54,535 nucleotides of DNA from Methanosarcinaceae archaeon (GCA_030611265.1 JAUWQD010000015.1:1-54535); one strand, 5' to 3'. Positions 35,400-44,864 are shown, counted from the first letter of the stretch. The notes: generated by a model not told the origin, from the sequence alone. Made by a program: numbers and translations.

Positions 35400-36803
35400 A
35401 TGAAAATTAAAATTGAAAATTTTGGACCTATTGACGAATGTGAAATTGAAACAAAACCTCTTACAATATTTGTAGGTCCGAATGGTACTGGTAAAACTTG
35501 GACTGCTACGTTGATAGCATGTCTGTTTCATCCAAATATGTGGAATCATTATTCGCGTGCATATTCAGAAGGTGAACTAACTGAACGTTATGATCTTATC
35601 GAAGGTGCTATCCAAAGTGTATTAGTTAATGGAAATGCAAAAATTGACATGAACAGTTTCATTGAAAAATATGCCAATGAATATTTCTCGAATATTGCTC
35701 GTCTTATGCCAAAATACATGCCGGAATTTTTAGGCAGTCAGTTGATTTCATTCGACGATTTAAATATAAATGTTGAGTTTAAACGCGAAAATCATTTATC
35801 ATATATTAATAAATTCTCTGCTGATAGGACAATAGGCGAAAATGAAGATGGGGAAGCACTTTTAAAAGTGTATGCCCAAAAGAATGATCCTTATGTATAT
35901 GTGTTTACCAGATCAAGTAAAGAAATACAGGACATGCCCCGAAGCCTCATTAGTCATAATATTTCTTCTTTTATTTTCATGATCATTAATCGGATGTATT
36001 ATGATATTACTTATTTTTTCCCCGCTGAAAGGACAGGTGTTATGCAATTATTCTCTGGAGTTCAAGTTAATAGAGAAGAGAATGTGCTGCCAAAAGATGG
36101 ACCATCTGATGACAAGAACAACACACATAGTTCATCTTTATCATTAGTTAGTTTGATCTCTACTATCACGAGCGCTTTTGATTCCAAAAATCAGATTCAC
36201 CGTAAAGAATTAGCAAAGAAGAATTCTAAGATCAAGAGATATATGGAATTAGCTAATATATTAGAGAATGATATTCTTCTTGGTGGAGTTGAAACGGTTG
36301 AAAAACCAGATAAATCTGTAGAAATTGTATTTAAACTTAAAAATGATACAAATGTTTTTGACATTTCACCCGTTTCATCAGGTATAAAAGATTTAATTCC
36401 ACTAGTGCTTTATCTAAGATATGCGGCAGAGGAAAGAGATTTAGTTGTGATAGATGAACCTGAAATGAATTTGCATCCTGAAGCTCAAATCAAAATTATG
36501 GAACTTTTGGCTATGATGGTAAATTCTGGTCTGAATGTAATTGCAACCACACACAGTCCTTATTTAGTAGACCACATTTCAAATTTAACCAAAGCGTATG
36601 AACTCAAAAATGCCGGAAAGAATAATTTAGAAGAGAAGTTTAAATTGAAGAATGATTTATGTTTCATAGGTTCTGACAAAGTATCAACATATCTTTTCGA
36701 CAACAATTCTGTGAAAGATATACTTGATGAAGATGGTTTGGTAAACTGGGATACATTTGGCAATATATCCGAATATGTATCTAATCTCTATTATGACTTG
36801 TAG
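35400..36803 (+). CDS. AAA (OLD/RecF-like) ATPase of a two-gene module
   Basis: This 467-residue protein has Walker A GPNGTGKTW (about residue 26), a middle helical region, the signature-like SPVSSGIKDLIPLVL, Walker B LVVIDEPEMNLHPEAQ and the switch ATTHSPYLVDH. It is of the AAA_15/AAA_21 type used in many anti-phage systems (Gabija, Septu, retron ATPases). The DNA is clearly AT-rich against the CYTH and antiporter genes at its sides. A small PD-(D/E)xK-like gene follows within ten bases. Confidence 0.88.
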   Translation: MKIKIENFGPIDECEIETKPLTIFVGPNGTGKTWTATLIACLFHPNMWNHYSRAYSEGELTERYDLIEGAIQSVLVNGNAKIDMNSFIEKYANEYFSNIARLMPKYMPEFLGSQLISFDDLNINVEFKRENHLSYINKFSADRTIGENEDGEALLKVYAQKNDPYVYVFTRSSKEIQDMPRSLISHNISSFIFMIINRMYYDITYFFPAERTGVMQLFSGVQVNREENVLPKDGPSDDKNNTHSSSLSLVSLISTITSAFDSKNQIHRKELAKKNSKIKRYMELANILENDILLGGVETVEKPDKSVEIVFKLKNDTNVFDISPVSSGIKDLIPLVLYLRYAAEERDLVVIDEPEMNLHPEAQIKIMELLAMMVNSGLNVIATTHSPYLVDHISNLTKAYELKNAGKNNLEEKFKLKNDLCFIGSDKVSTYLFDNNSVKDILDEDGLVNWDTFGNISEYVSNLYYDL

Positions 36804-36811
36804 GTGATTTG

Positions 36812-37306
36812 ATGCCATTTAACCTTTTACTCGCAAATTGCCTTCATCATGGCACAAGTTATAATGAAAGTGGAGTGAACGTATCAATAAAACCAAACAG
36901 TGATGAAACATTTCTTTTTTTCAACACTGATTCCGATAAAAATAAGCAACAATTCAATAAGTATATGGGGATTTCTGATACAGGAGAAACAATTTGTGAT
37001 TTGTTAATTTATCACTTGAACCATGCGTCAAATGAACCGAAAAAGGCAATTTGTTTAGTTGAATTAAAGGGAACAGACACTCATCATGCTGTTCAACAAT
37101 TATTGAATACTTATGAAATGTTCAATACAAATTTTAGAAAGGGTGGACTATTTCAGGATGCTAAGTGGGGAGCTTTTATTATGACTCACAAAAGAAGTTC
37201 TGTTGTGAAAAATACAAAACCATTGATGAAACAACTCTCTGATAAAGGATTAAAACCCTATATAGCCAAAAAAGGCTTCGATACTTTCATACGTGGTTTA
37301 GTATAA
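36812..37306 (+). CDS. Predicted small nuclease partner of the AAA ATPase
   Basis: This 164-residue protein contains ETICDLLIYHLN and then AICLVELKGTDTHHAVQQL, a D...ELK arrangement typical of PD-(D/E)xK nucleases, with the helix that follows. I cannot name its family. ATG 36812 lies just after the ATPase stop. ATPase-sensor plus nuclease-effector pairs are the commonest form of short anti-phage systems, so a defence role is the best guess. Confidence 0.6.
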   Translation: MPFNLLLANCLHHGTSYNESGVNVSIKPNSDETFLFFNTDSDKNKQQFNKYMGISDTGETICDLLIYHLNHASNEPKKAICLVELKGTDTHHAVQQLLNTYEMFNTNFRKGGLFQDAKWGAFIMTHKRSSVVKNTKPLMKQLSDKGLKPYIAKKGFDTFIRGLV

Positions 37307-37439
37307 ACGTTGATAATATGATTTAAATTTATTACTTATTGAGCATCTGACACGATTCTCTTTTAGACGTAAATATTGAAATGTCGTTAGTATCGCCGTT
37401 AAATGCCATTTCATTTGGTTTCACTCTACAAGTATATGT

Positions 37440-38612
37440 TCAATCTACATGATGCCCAATATCCCCCTTACTCATGATCGCAATCTTCAACAATATAGGC
37501 GAAACAACGATCGAGACGACGACCATCAGTACTATTGCAGAGAATACCTCGTCTCCGATGATCCCCATGCTCCTGCCAACCGATAGAACCACAAGTTCAA
37601 CGCCGGCGCGCGGCATCATGCCTAGCCCGAACACCAGACTGTCATGGTAATCAAAACCAATGAGTCGTGTCCCAATAAAACCGCCTATCAATTTTCCCAA
37701 CAGTGCCAGTACAACAACAAGAACAGCGAAAATACCAGCTGTTCTTACGAACTCAAGTTCAACAGACATCCCGATGAATGCAAAAAATATAGGGACAAAT
37801 ATCCCATAGGCAAGACCGCTCACCTTGCTTTGCACGTCCCTGATCTTTGCAAGCGGTATATCCGATAGAAGCACTCCTCCTATGAATGCCCCGATGACAG
37901 CATGCAGTCCGAACAATTCTGCAAGGTATGCTGAAAAGAGTGCAATGATTACAACGAATGCAAAGATCGATTCTTTGACATGCATTTTCTGTACGTGGGT
38001 GAAAAGACGCGGGAATACTTTCAAGCCAAGGAAAACCATGATGAGCATATATGCAACTAGTTTTGCTGCAATGACAAACATCTGCATACCGGATGGGACC
38101 TGGTTGTAGGTTGCCATTGTTGCTACGATGGAGAGCAGGAAGATACCGATAATATCATCGAATATTGCAGAGGTGAGCATCATCGTCCCGGGTCTGCTTG
38201 AGAGATAATCAAAATCGATCAAGGTCTTGACCACGACTCCGATGCTTGTAGGGCTGAATGCAACTCCCATGAAAATGCTTTGCAAAAGCCCAAGGTTGAA
38301 CACCAATCCAAGCATTAATCCAAAACCGAATGCAAAGAACATCTGCATGATGGTTGGGATCAGTGCTTCCATTGATGCACTGCGCAACTGTGCGATATGG
38401 ACTTCCCTGTAACCTGCCGTGAACAGCAGGAATATCGCACCGAGTTCGGCAAAGAATGAGAGCACCTCGCTATCCGGTTCTATGAACAATATGCCTATAA
38501 CTACTCCCGCAGATATTTCCCCCAATATTGAAGGGAAACCTGCCCTTTCAAATGCTTCCCCAAAAACTTTTGCTAAGAATACGATGAGAAGGATTAGAAG
38601 AAGCGTATCCAT
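37440..38612 (-). CDS. CPA2-type cation/proton antiporter
   Basis: This 390-residue membrane protein has about twelve helices and the NhaA/Kef-like motifs FLLFTAGYREVH, GVAFSPTSIGVVVKTL, SAIFDDIIGIFLL (paired acidic residues) and GMMPRAGVELVVLS. It exchanges Na+ or K+ for protons. The start follows directly on the stop of the CBS-domain gene, so that protein probably regulates it. It lacks the cytoplasmic RCK domain of full-length Kef. Confidence 0.93.
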   Translation of the reverse strand: MDTLLLILLIVFLAKVFGEAFERAGFPSILGEISAGVVIGILFIEPDSEVLSFFAELGAIFLLFTAGYREVHIAQLRSASMEALIPTIMQMFFAFGFGLMLGLVFNLGLLQSIFMGVAFSPTSIGVVVKTLIDFDYLSSRPGTMMLTSAIFDDIIGIFLLSIVATMATYNQVPSGMQMFVIAAKLVAYMLIMVFLGLKVFPRLFTHVQKMHVKESIFAFVVIIALFSAYLAELFGLHAVIGAFIGGVLLSDIPLAKIRDVQSKVSGLAYGIFVPIFFAFIGMSVELEFVRTAGIFAVLVVVLALLGKLIGGFIGTRLIGFDYHDSLVFGLGMMPRAGVELVVLSVGRSMGIIGDEVFSAIVLMVVVSIVVSPILLKIAIMSKGDIGHHVD

Positions 38613-39092
38613 TCAACCTAAACCCCTTGTTCTGTAAACTTCGTTTATAACGTCACGTTTGGATACGATGCCGACCAGTTTCCCATCATCAATCACACAG
38701 GCACGATTGATGTGATGTTTCAGCATCAGGTCAGCAGCATCGCAAAGACCAATGTCGGAAGTGATGGTTACCGGATGAGATATCATGATGCTTTTTGCAT
38801 CTTCACCAAGCGACCTGATCGCAGCCATATGAGTGTGCTTGGTTCGAGAGATACGATCAAACATCAGCACTTCCAATATTATATTCTGGTCGATCACGCC
38901 TACCAGTTCACCATCTGCGCTAAGTACAGGATATGTATGGAAATGGTGTTTTTCAAATAACTCGATCACATCTTCAACACTATCATCTTCTGTGACCGTA
39001 ATGACATCTTTTGACATTATGTCGGCAATGTTAACACTAAGAAACTTGTTTTCCACAGAATCGGACGGATTTTTGGTTTCACTTGTTGTCAT
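38613..39092 (-). CDS. CBS-pair protein
   Basis: This 159-residue protein has two CBS motifs: MSKDVITVTEDDSVEDV to GELVGVIDQ, and MISHPVTITSDIGLCDA to GKLVGIVSKRDVI. CBS pairs bind adenine nucleotides and report energy state. The gene abuts the antiporter gene on its downstream side, so it is probably a separate regulatory subunit. Confidence 0.93.
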   Translation of the reverse strand: MTTSETKNPSDSVENKFLSVNIADIMSKDVITVTEDDSVEDVIELFEKHHFHTYPVLSADGELVGVIDQNIILEVLMFDRISRTKHTHMAAIRSLGEDAKSIMISHPVTITSDIGLCDAADLMLKHHINRACVIDDGKLVGIVSKRDVINEVYRTRGLG

Positions 39093-39233
39093 CGGTTATG
39101 CCCCCCCTACAACCGCTCTTTCATTTGTGACTTATACTGTGTTTGTTATATTTTACTTCATGTGATATTATGTTTTGGTGATGAAAAACTCTAAGTCTAC
39201 CGTATATTCCCATGCAACAAATGACGCTGCGGT

Positions 39234-40631
39234 TCAAAAATCATCCAGATCCAACACCACGAATCCTTTCTCTCGCAACCGTTCCTTGCCTTTAATTTTC
39301 CGTGCAACAAGCCCGAAATATTCCTTGCGATCATCATTGTTCCACTGAACAAAACATGATTTTTCCTTAAGGTCTGCAAGTATCTTCTCTGCATCATGCT
39401 CATTGATGTCTTTCCATTTACATTCAACAAAGAGTATTTCCTTTGTATCATTATTCAGGGCTACAATATCTATTTCATAGGTGTTCTTTCCTTTAGGCGC
39501 ACCCCTTATCGTGCCCCACTGCCGCCCTATTTTATCAAATGAGAACGGCAGCAAATTGCTGTTCTTCTCCAAAAATCCCTTTGCCATATCTTCAAAAGCA
39601 AATCCAACAAAAGTGTCAAAGTTCTTGTTGAAAAATTTGAACAATTCTGTTGTACGGTCCTGTTCATAATATGATTCATATCGTTTCACAAATGCAAACC
39701 AGAATCGTAAGAAAGGATCTCTGATCTTATAAATTCCGCTCCTCGACTTTCGGGGGTCCTCTGTTATCGGTGTTTCCCGGACTACAACCTCATATTCCTT
39801 GCGAAGGGTATCCATATATTTCGAAACGGTATTACCCTTCCCTTCAAAGATATCAGCGATATCAGCGACAGTGCTCCTACCACCTGCAATGGCTTCCAAT
39901 ATGGAAAAATATGCCCTGTACTCACCACCAAACTCACTGACCAGCACCGCCATTCCCTCATCTTTTAACAGGGGCATTCGCTCTTCAAAGAACAATACCC
40001 TTGCAAGCTCTGCAAAAGATGACGCTTCCGGCATATCAAGAAACTCATAATACTTTGGGATTCCACCGAAAACAGCATAATACTGTATGAGTTCTTCCTT
40101 GCTTTTTATATTATTATCCACAAGTATGGTCTGGACTGTATTAAGATCAAAAGGTGACAACTTTAGCAGGACATCCGCCCTCCCGTACAAGGGATATGCA
40201 TAATCAACAAACGTTTTTTTCATAAGCGAAAAACTCGAACCGCTGATGAATACTTTCGTATCCTTCTCAATTGTTTTGTATTCGTCGATAAGCTGCTGGA
40301 AATCAGAATATATCCCTTTATCAATATGATAAAAATTCTGGAACTCATCAAAAAAAACATACTTCTTTGTATCGAACAAGTATTTCACAAGGTCATATAC
40401 CTTAGTAAACCGCGGTATGCCCAGATTCTGCGAAATCTCTTCTAAGAACAAGTCCTTTGTTTTGTATCTTGGAACAAAAATATATGCAAAATCTTTATCC
40501 TTTAAGAATTCCCTAACAAGACGCGTTTTTCCAATCCTTCTTCGCCCATAGATAACAACAAGTTTAAAGCCCGCATTCGTTGAGATGTTATCTAAAAGCT
40601 CAAGTTCCTGTTCTCTGTTGTAAAATTTCAT
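39234..40631 (-). CDS. Archaeal ATPase with DUF234 nuclease-like domain
   Basis: This 465-residue protein starts MKFYNREQELELLDNI with Walker A GRRRIGKTRL and Walker B YVFFDEFQNF. A winged-helix region follows, and the DUF234 end has EIDIVALNND and FVECKWKD, a PD-(D/E)xK core. This family is abundant in archaea and differs from the DUF4143 ATPase at 1233-2564. Its role is unknown; genomes often carry many copies. It stands alone. Confidence 0.88.
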   Translation of the reverse strand: MKFYNREQELELLDNISTNAGFKLVVIYGRRRIGKTRLVREFLKDKDFAYIFVPRYKTKDLFLEEISQNLGIPRFTKVYDLVKYLFDTKKYVFFDEFQNFYHIDKGIYSDFQQLIDEYKTIEKDTKVFISGSSFSLMKKTFVDYAYPLYGRADVLLKLSPFDLNTVQTILVDNNIKSKEELIQYYAVFGGIPKYYEFLDMPEASSFAELARVLFFEERMPLLKDEGMAVLVSEFGGEYRAYFSILEAIAGGRSTVADIADIFEGKGNTVSKYMDTLRKEYEVVVRETPITEDPRKSRSGIYKIRDPFLRFWFAFVKRYESYYEQDRTTELFKFFNKNFDTFVGFAFEDMAKGFLEKNSNLLPFSFDKIGRQWGTIRGAPKGKNTYEIDIVALNNDTKEILFVECKWKDINEHDAEKILADLKEKSCFVQWNNDDRKEYFGLVARKIKGKERLREKGFVVLDLDDF

Positions 40632-41037
40632 GTAACTACCTGCCCACTGAATAACATGTATGATATGTAACTTACCTATTGAGTAACTTACTCATAATAT
40701 ATATTAATGTTTCGTACCGGTGGGCTTTGTGTATAAAGTCGAATTATGCCCCGACTTTATACACAGACTCTTTACTTTATACACAGACTCTTTACTTTAT
40801 ACACAGACTCTTTACTTTATACACAGACTCTTTACTTTATACACAGATTCTTTACTTTTTACACAAAGCCCTACACTACGGGATTTGGGCAAAGGTTGGT
40901 AATCACCTCAGGATTCAAAGCAAGAAATCGTTTTATTTAAGTATATGAAGACTTTGTATTATAAGTACGGGATTAGTTATTTTAAAAGATGTAGAGTATA
41001 TAAATGAGAAAATAAAAATAAAAGGATGTGAAAATAA
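40632..41037. other. Intergenic region with tandem-repeat hairpin element
   Basis: No real gene: the overlapping short frames (for example 40679-40948) are all translations of the 20-bp repeat. Apart from the element at 40722-40871 it holds the divergent promoters of the ATPase and lipoprotein genes. Confidence 0.6.
40722..40871. repeat. Five 20-bp tandem repeats inside a 17-bp inverted repeat
   Basis: The unit acacagactctttactttat occurs at 40761, 40781, 40801, 40821 and 40841 (the last with two changes). The outer arms gggctttgtgtataaag (40722) and ctttttacacaaagccc (40855) are complementary at 15 of 17 positions. The first repeat also pairs with the left arm over 14 bases (tgtgtataaagtcg / cgactttatacaca). 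Each unit contains the same right-arm core, so several alternative hairpins are possible. Confidence 0.85.
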
Positions 41038-41778
41038 ATGCAAAAGAAAACCGTAGCAGGCTTAATAACCATAGTAGCAATTGTAGCGGCTGTGATATTT
41101 GCGGGATGTGTTGAGGAGGAAACACCAGTGTCTACACCTTCACCAACTGCAACACCACTTCCAAAAACAACGCCTACACCGGAAGTGCTAACTGCAACAC
41201 CCACACCAGAACCAACGCCAGAACCAACGCCAGAACCAATTGTACTTTCAGGAACAGGACAGGAAGCCACATCGAAATTCTCACTTGAGAAAGGACTGAC
41301 GATATCCAGAATGACCCATGATGGGGATCGGAATTTTATAGTTTGGCTTTTGGATGACGACGGAAACCAGATTGATCTTCTTGTGAATAAAATTGGAAAA
41401 TTTGATGGATCTCAAGCTGTAGGCATAAAAACACTGGGAAATTACATATTGGATATCAGTGCAGATGGCAGATGGACAATAACCATTGAACAACCAAGAC
41501 CATCTTATGCTCCATCAGTACCGAAAACGCTTAAAGGCACTGGACAACAAGCATCAGAGATGTTCTATCTGGATAAGGGCTTAGCTATATTTGAGATGAC
41601 CCATGATGGGGATCGAAATTTTATAGTTTGGCTTTTGGATGACGACGGAAACCAGATTGATCTTCTTGTGAATAAAATTGGAGAATTCGATGGATCTAAA
41701 GCCGTAAGCATCAGCAAAGGTGGGAATTACTTACTCAGTATTAGTGCGGATGGAAATTGGGAAATTTCAATAGAATGA
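41038..41778 (+). CDS. Lipoprotein with two tandem domains
   Basis: This 246-residue protein has a hydrophobic leader with lipobox FAGC, a Thr/Pro-rich linker with PEPT repeats (about 30-65), and two domains of about 75-80 residues, each with MTHDGDRNFIVWLLDDDGNQ. The DNA of the domain cores (41311-41414 and 41596-41699) differs at only a few bases, while the flanks have diverged. It is exposed outside the cell. The function is unknown. Confidence 0.8.
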   Translation: MQKKTVAGLITIVAIVAAVIFAGCVEEETPVSTPSPTATPLPKTTPTPEVLTATPTPEPTPEPTPEPIVLSGTGQEATSKFSLEKGLTISRMTHDGDRNFIVWLLDDDGNQIDLLVNKIGKFDGSQAVGIKTLGNYILDISADGRWTITIEQPRPSYAPSVPKTLKGTGQQASEMFYLDKGLAIFEMTHDGDRNFIVWLLDDDGNQIDLLVNKIGEFDGSKAVSISKGGNYLLSISADGNWEISIE

Positions 41779-42156
41779 TTGCTCTGTGTCGCTCCTTCTG
41801 AGCAATCTTTTTATTTTTCAAGAGAATTTAAGTGTATAGAGTGGTTTGGTCTTTGTGGAGGCGCATATAATCTATGAATGAAGAAAGAAGATTTGAGATA
41901 CAATTAGACCGGAATTTAAAAGGGATGGAATTAGAAAAAGAGGTGAATATGAGGAGGAAATCAGAGTTTTGAGAAAAGCTATTTTTGTTTTCGGAAACAA
42001 AATTCCTTCTGGAAGGATGGATAAAGACCCAAAATTGTTAAAGTTCAGGGAGAGATTAGATAAAGCGATACAAAAGTTAGAAAGATTAAAAAAGGGTAGA
42101 TGAGATACGACACTGGAGCTTAAAATTAGTCTATCTGGGTTAAGGGTGAAAAATAG
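41779..42156 (+). other. Region with two overlapping small frames
   Basis: ATG 41874 to 41972 gives 32 charged residues; a TTG at 41969, overlapping its stop, opens 44 more (to 42103, FRERLDKAIQKLERLKKGR). They may be one decayed gene or two tiny ones. Neither shows a family match by eye. The remainder is AT-rich. Confidence 0.3.
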
Positions 42157-42438
42157 ATGATTGAAATAAAATTTGAAGTTAAAACAAAGCGATATGATGA
42201 TAAAATAAGAAAGGCTTTATCTGAAATCGTAGAAAAAGCAGTTGACGAAAACGGTTGTACTAAATGTCATGGGAAGAACTTAACTGTGTATATAAACGAG
42301 ATTGGGCGTAAAAGCATAGACGGTTATTTCTATTGTCATGATTGTGAAGATAAAGGAAACATTCATTTTTCACATGAAATTTTTGAAGTTCTTAACGGTA
42401 TCGAAAAGAAATTTAAGGGTATTTTCAGGGATTTATAA
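42157..42438 (+). CDS. Small zinc-finger-like hypothetical protein
   Basis: This 93-residue protein has two CxxC pairs (CTKCHGKN, CHDCEDKG) 32 residues apart, which could bind one zinc. The base composition is AT-rich like the next gene, 11 bases away. Not recognised. Confidence 0.55.
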   Translation: MIEIKFEVKTKRYDDKIRKALSEIVEKAVDENGCTKCHGKNLTVYINEIGRKSIDGYFYCHDCEDKGNIHFSHEIFEVLNGIEKKFKGIFRDL

Positions 42439-42449
42439 GGGTTATCGAG

Positions 42450-42881
42450 ATGGAAACTATCTTGATTGGCTTTATCGGAGGGGTGATGGGAGGACTTATT
42501 GTAAACATAGCCTCAATAGAGTACCAAAAGAGAATAGAGAGAAAAGCGGAAGAAGAAAAATCTATAATCGAATATAAAAGAGACATAAAAGCAAAACTCA
42601 ATGAGATAATCGATACTTGGAATAAAGAACTGGCAAAAGATCATATACGACAAACGGAAATTAAAAATGAATTTGATATTTATTCAAAGCAACTTACGTC
42701 TATTATCTCTAAAGCCCCAGATGATTTTCCCGGAGATACAATAGAAGAACTTAGAGAATTGAGTACTTCTTTAAGTAAAATAAAAGATTTTCTCCTTGTA
42801 TCTGGAAATCATGAATCATTTAAAAAAGAATGTCGGGAAGTAACTGAAAAAGCAGAAGTTATAAGAGAAAAATCAGAATAA
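42450..42881 (+). CDS. Single-helix membrane protein with coiled coil
   Basis: This 143-residue protein has one N-terminal glycine-rich hydrophobic segment (LIGFIGGVMGGLIVNIA), then a basic and acidic helix likely to form a coiled coil. It probably hangs in the cytoplasm from the membrane. With the preceding small gene it forms an AT-rich pair of unknown function. Confidence 0.55.
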   Translation: METILIGFIGGVMGGLIVNIASIEYQKRIERKAEEEKSIIEYKRDIKAKLNEIIDTWNKELAKDHIRQTEIKNEFDIYSKQLTSIISKAPDDFPGDTIEELRELSTSLSKIKDFLLVSGNHESFKKECREVTEKAEVIREKSE

Positions 42882-42944
42882 AACAGGGATGCTCCGCAAT
42901 TCATTGTGGGGTGGAGAAGCTGGGGCTATAGATATGAAGTATTT

Positions 42945-43145
42945 GTATAGCTGTTGTAAAATTATTACATAAATGAAATTGTTTGATCTTAAACTAAAAA
43001 CGATGCGAACGCCGCAGGCGGCACGTTCTATCCATATCAATTTAAATAAGCAAAATCATTAGCAAAATATTTTTTCGCAATGGCATGATACGCTTTCGAT
43101 AGCAGATTGCCACGGCATCAAAAATCGCTAAACAAATACGATATG
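42945..43145. repeat. Dispersed element of about 200 bp, copy 2
   Basis: This matches the element at 8040-8262: tgtatagctgttgtaa...ttaaactaaaaac on the left, core gaacgccgcaggcggcacgttc, and gctaaacaaatac on the right. The middle parts differ. It fills the space before the DUF4352 lipoprotein gene. Confidence 0.55.
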
Positions 43146-43174
43146 AAAACAAAACCAAAATGAGGTAATAAAAG

Positions 43175-43738
43175 ATGGAAAGAAAAAGCATGGTGGGCTT
43201 AATAGCTATAGTAGCAGTTGTTACGGCTGTGATGTTTGCGGGATGTGTTGAAGATGAAACATCAGTGCCTACACCAAAGTCCACATTAAAGCCAGAATCG
43301 ACTGTAGGATGGACATATAATAACCCTGCACCACTGGGTGATACGGTCTTATCGACGTCGAAGGCTTTTCAACTCACGGCGATCAAGATTGAACGAGGAC
43401 CGCAGGTGAACAGGGCGGTAGCAGAAGCGAACGAGTTTAATGATCCGCCACACGTTGGGAATGAATATATGTTCGTGCAGATCGGGTTTGACTATCTGGA
43501 GGGTGACCAAGAGTATCCGCTCTGGCGCGACGACTTTAAGGTATATGTGAATGACGTTGCACTCGAATCTCCCTATGTAGTGTTACCAGACGACCATCCG
43601 GCGATATTCCAGACAGACATCATGCCCGGTGGTAAGGTCGAGAAATGGCTATGCTTTGAGGTTCCAGTAGGCGAGGACGTGATTCTTGCTTACGACCGGG
43701 AGATGAACTATCCGGTCTACTACTTCGAGATGGTGTGA
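43175..43738 (+). CDS. DUF4352-type lipoprotein
   Basis: This 187-residue protein has a lipoprotein leader ending FAGC, then a beta-rich DUF4352-like domain (GNEYMFVQIGFDYLEGDQEYP, GGKVEKWLCFEVP). The leader is nearly the same at DNA level as that of 41038-41778, while the mature parts are unrelated. The function is unknown; such domains are often adhesive or protective surface modules. Confidence 0.78.
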   Translation: MERKSMVGLIAIVAVVTAVMFAGCVEDETSVPTPKSTLKPESTVGWTYNNPAPLGDTVLSTSKAFQLTAIKIERGPQVNRAVAEANEFNDPPHVGNEYMFVQIGFDYLEGDQEYPLWRDDFKVYVNDVALESPYVVLPDDHPAIFQTDIMPGGKVEKWLCFEVPVGEDVILAYDREMNYPVYYFEMV

Positions 43739-44081
43739 ATGGCACATGATGGGGCGGGGCTATACCCTACGCAGCAACCACGCCGTAGGCGGCACGTTCC
43801 ACTGCTACTACCCGCCCGCATTCGCAAAATACGCAGTTAATACGTAGAGTAATCCGTGCAAAAACAGATGCACTGAAAGCGATTGAATCTTCAATGCGTA
43901 TGCAGAGCAGTGATGGAGGACAGCGCCGCGCTACATGCGTGTGGTAGCACCCTTTTTTTAATATCCTGAACTCGTTAAACCGCCTGCGTCACAACACAAT
44001 GATGCACCGGCTAAACAAACATCGCCAACCTGATTTAAAAGTTCTATAACCTTTAATACACCATACTGCATATTGTCACAC
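43739..44081. other. Gene-free region with GC palindromes
   Basis: It contains cgccgtaggcggcacgttcc near 43783, related to the palindromic cores at 8113, 43012 and 49933. No gene is visible. The methyltransferase promoter should lie near 44040-44075. Confidence 0.45.
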
Positions 44082-44864
44082 ATGACCCATACAAAATCAC
44101 AGGAACAATTTGCCAGACGTTCCCATGCATACGCAAAAAACTGCGTGCTTTCCAATAAAGATAACCTCAAACACATCGTGGAACTGACCGCCCCGTCCGG
44201 TACTGACCGCCTGCTGGATGTTGCCACAGGAACTGGTTTTTTGGCATTTGAGTTTGCAAAACATGTCTCAGAAGTGATCGGAATTGACTTCACAGAAGAG
44301 ATGCTTGCGATCGCAAAGCAGTATAAGGCAGATAATGATATCAAAAATGTGGTATTCGAATCCGCAGACGTGGAATCGCTTCCATTTAATGACAACTGTT
44401 TTGAGATCGTGTCCTGCAGATTCGCACTTCATCATTTCCTGCATCCTGAAAAAGCGATCTCAGAAATGACAAGGGTCCTGAAACATGACGGAAAACTGGT
44501 TCTTTTGGATATCATCTCATCAGAAGATGTTACAAAAAGCGAATACCAGAATGAGATGGAACACATACGTGACCCATCCCATGTGAAACAGTATCGACCT
44601 TCCGAGATCACACAGATGCTGAACGATCGCGGTTTTAATATCCTGCACTTTGAGGACTGGCCTGCTGATTTTGCGTTCGATGAATGGATATCGATGTCAG
44701 ATCCCGGTGTCGAGTCCACAAAGCGTGTCAAGGAAATGATGATCAAAGCCATGAAAAATAACCTCACCGATCTGGACATACGGCTCAATGATGCAGGAGA
44801 CCTCCGGTTCACCTATAACACAAAAATAATCGTTGCGAGAAAATGCTCACTTCGTTCGCATTAA
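44082..44864 (+). CDS. Class I SAM-dependent methyltransferase (UbiE-like)
   Basis: This 260-residue protein has motif I LLDVATGTGFLAFEFA, IGIDFTEEMLAIAKQ, the VESLPFNDNCFEIVSCRFALHH segment (in pieces) and LVLLDIISSED. It methylates a small molecule or lipid; the substrate is unknown. Its last eight codons (KCSLRSH and stop) come from copy R2 of the two-hairpin repeat, so an inserted repeat has changed the C-terminus. Confidence 0.9.
   Translation: MTHTKSQEQFARRSHAYAKNCVLSNKDNLKHIVELTAPSGTDRLLDVATGTGFLAFEFAKHVSEVIGIDFTEEMLAIAKQYKADNDIKNVVFESADVESLPFNDNCFEIVSCRFALHHFLHPEKAISEMTRVLKHDGKLVLLDIISSEDVTKSEYQNEMEHIRDPSHVKQYRPSEITQMLNDRGFNILHFEDWPADFAFDEWISMSDPGVESTKRVKEMMIKAMKNNLTDLDIRLNDAGDLRFTYNTKIIVARKCSLRSH

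Noticed and set aside
40761-40860. Possible CRISPR array
   Set aside because: Units are directly joined with no unique spacers, and no cas operon is present.
40679-40948. Overlapping frames of 60-89 residues with repeating HRLFTLYTDSLLYTQ
   Set aside because: They are translations of the 20-bp repeat in three frames, with no start signal or family.
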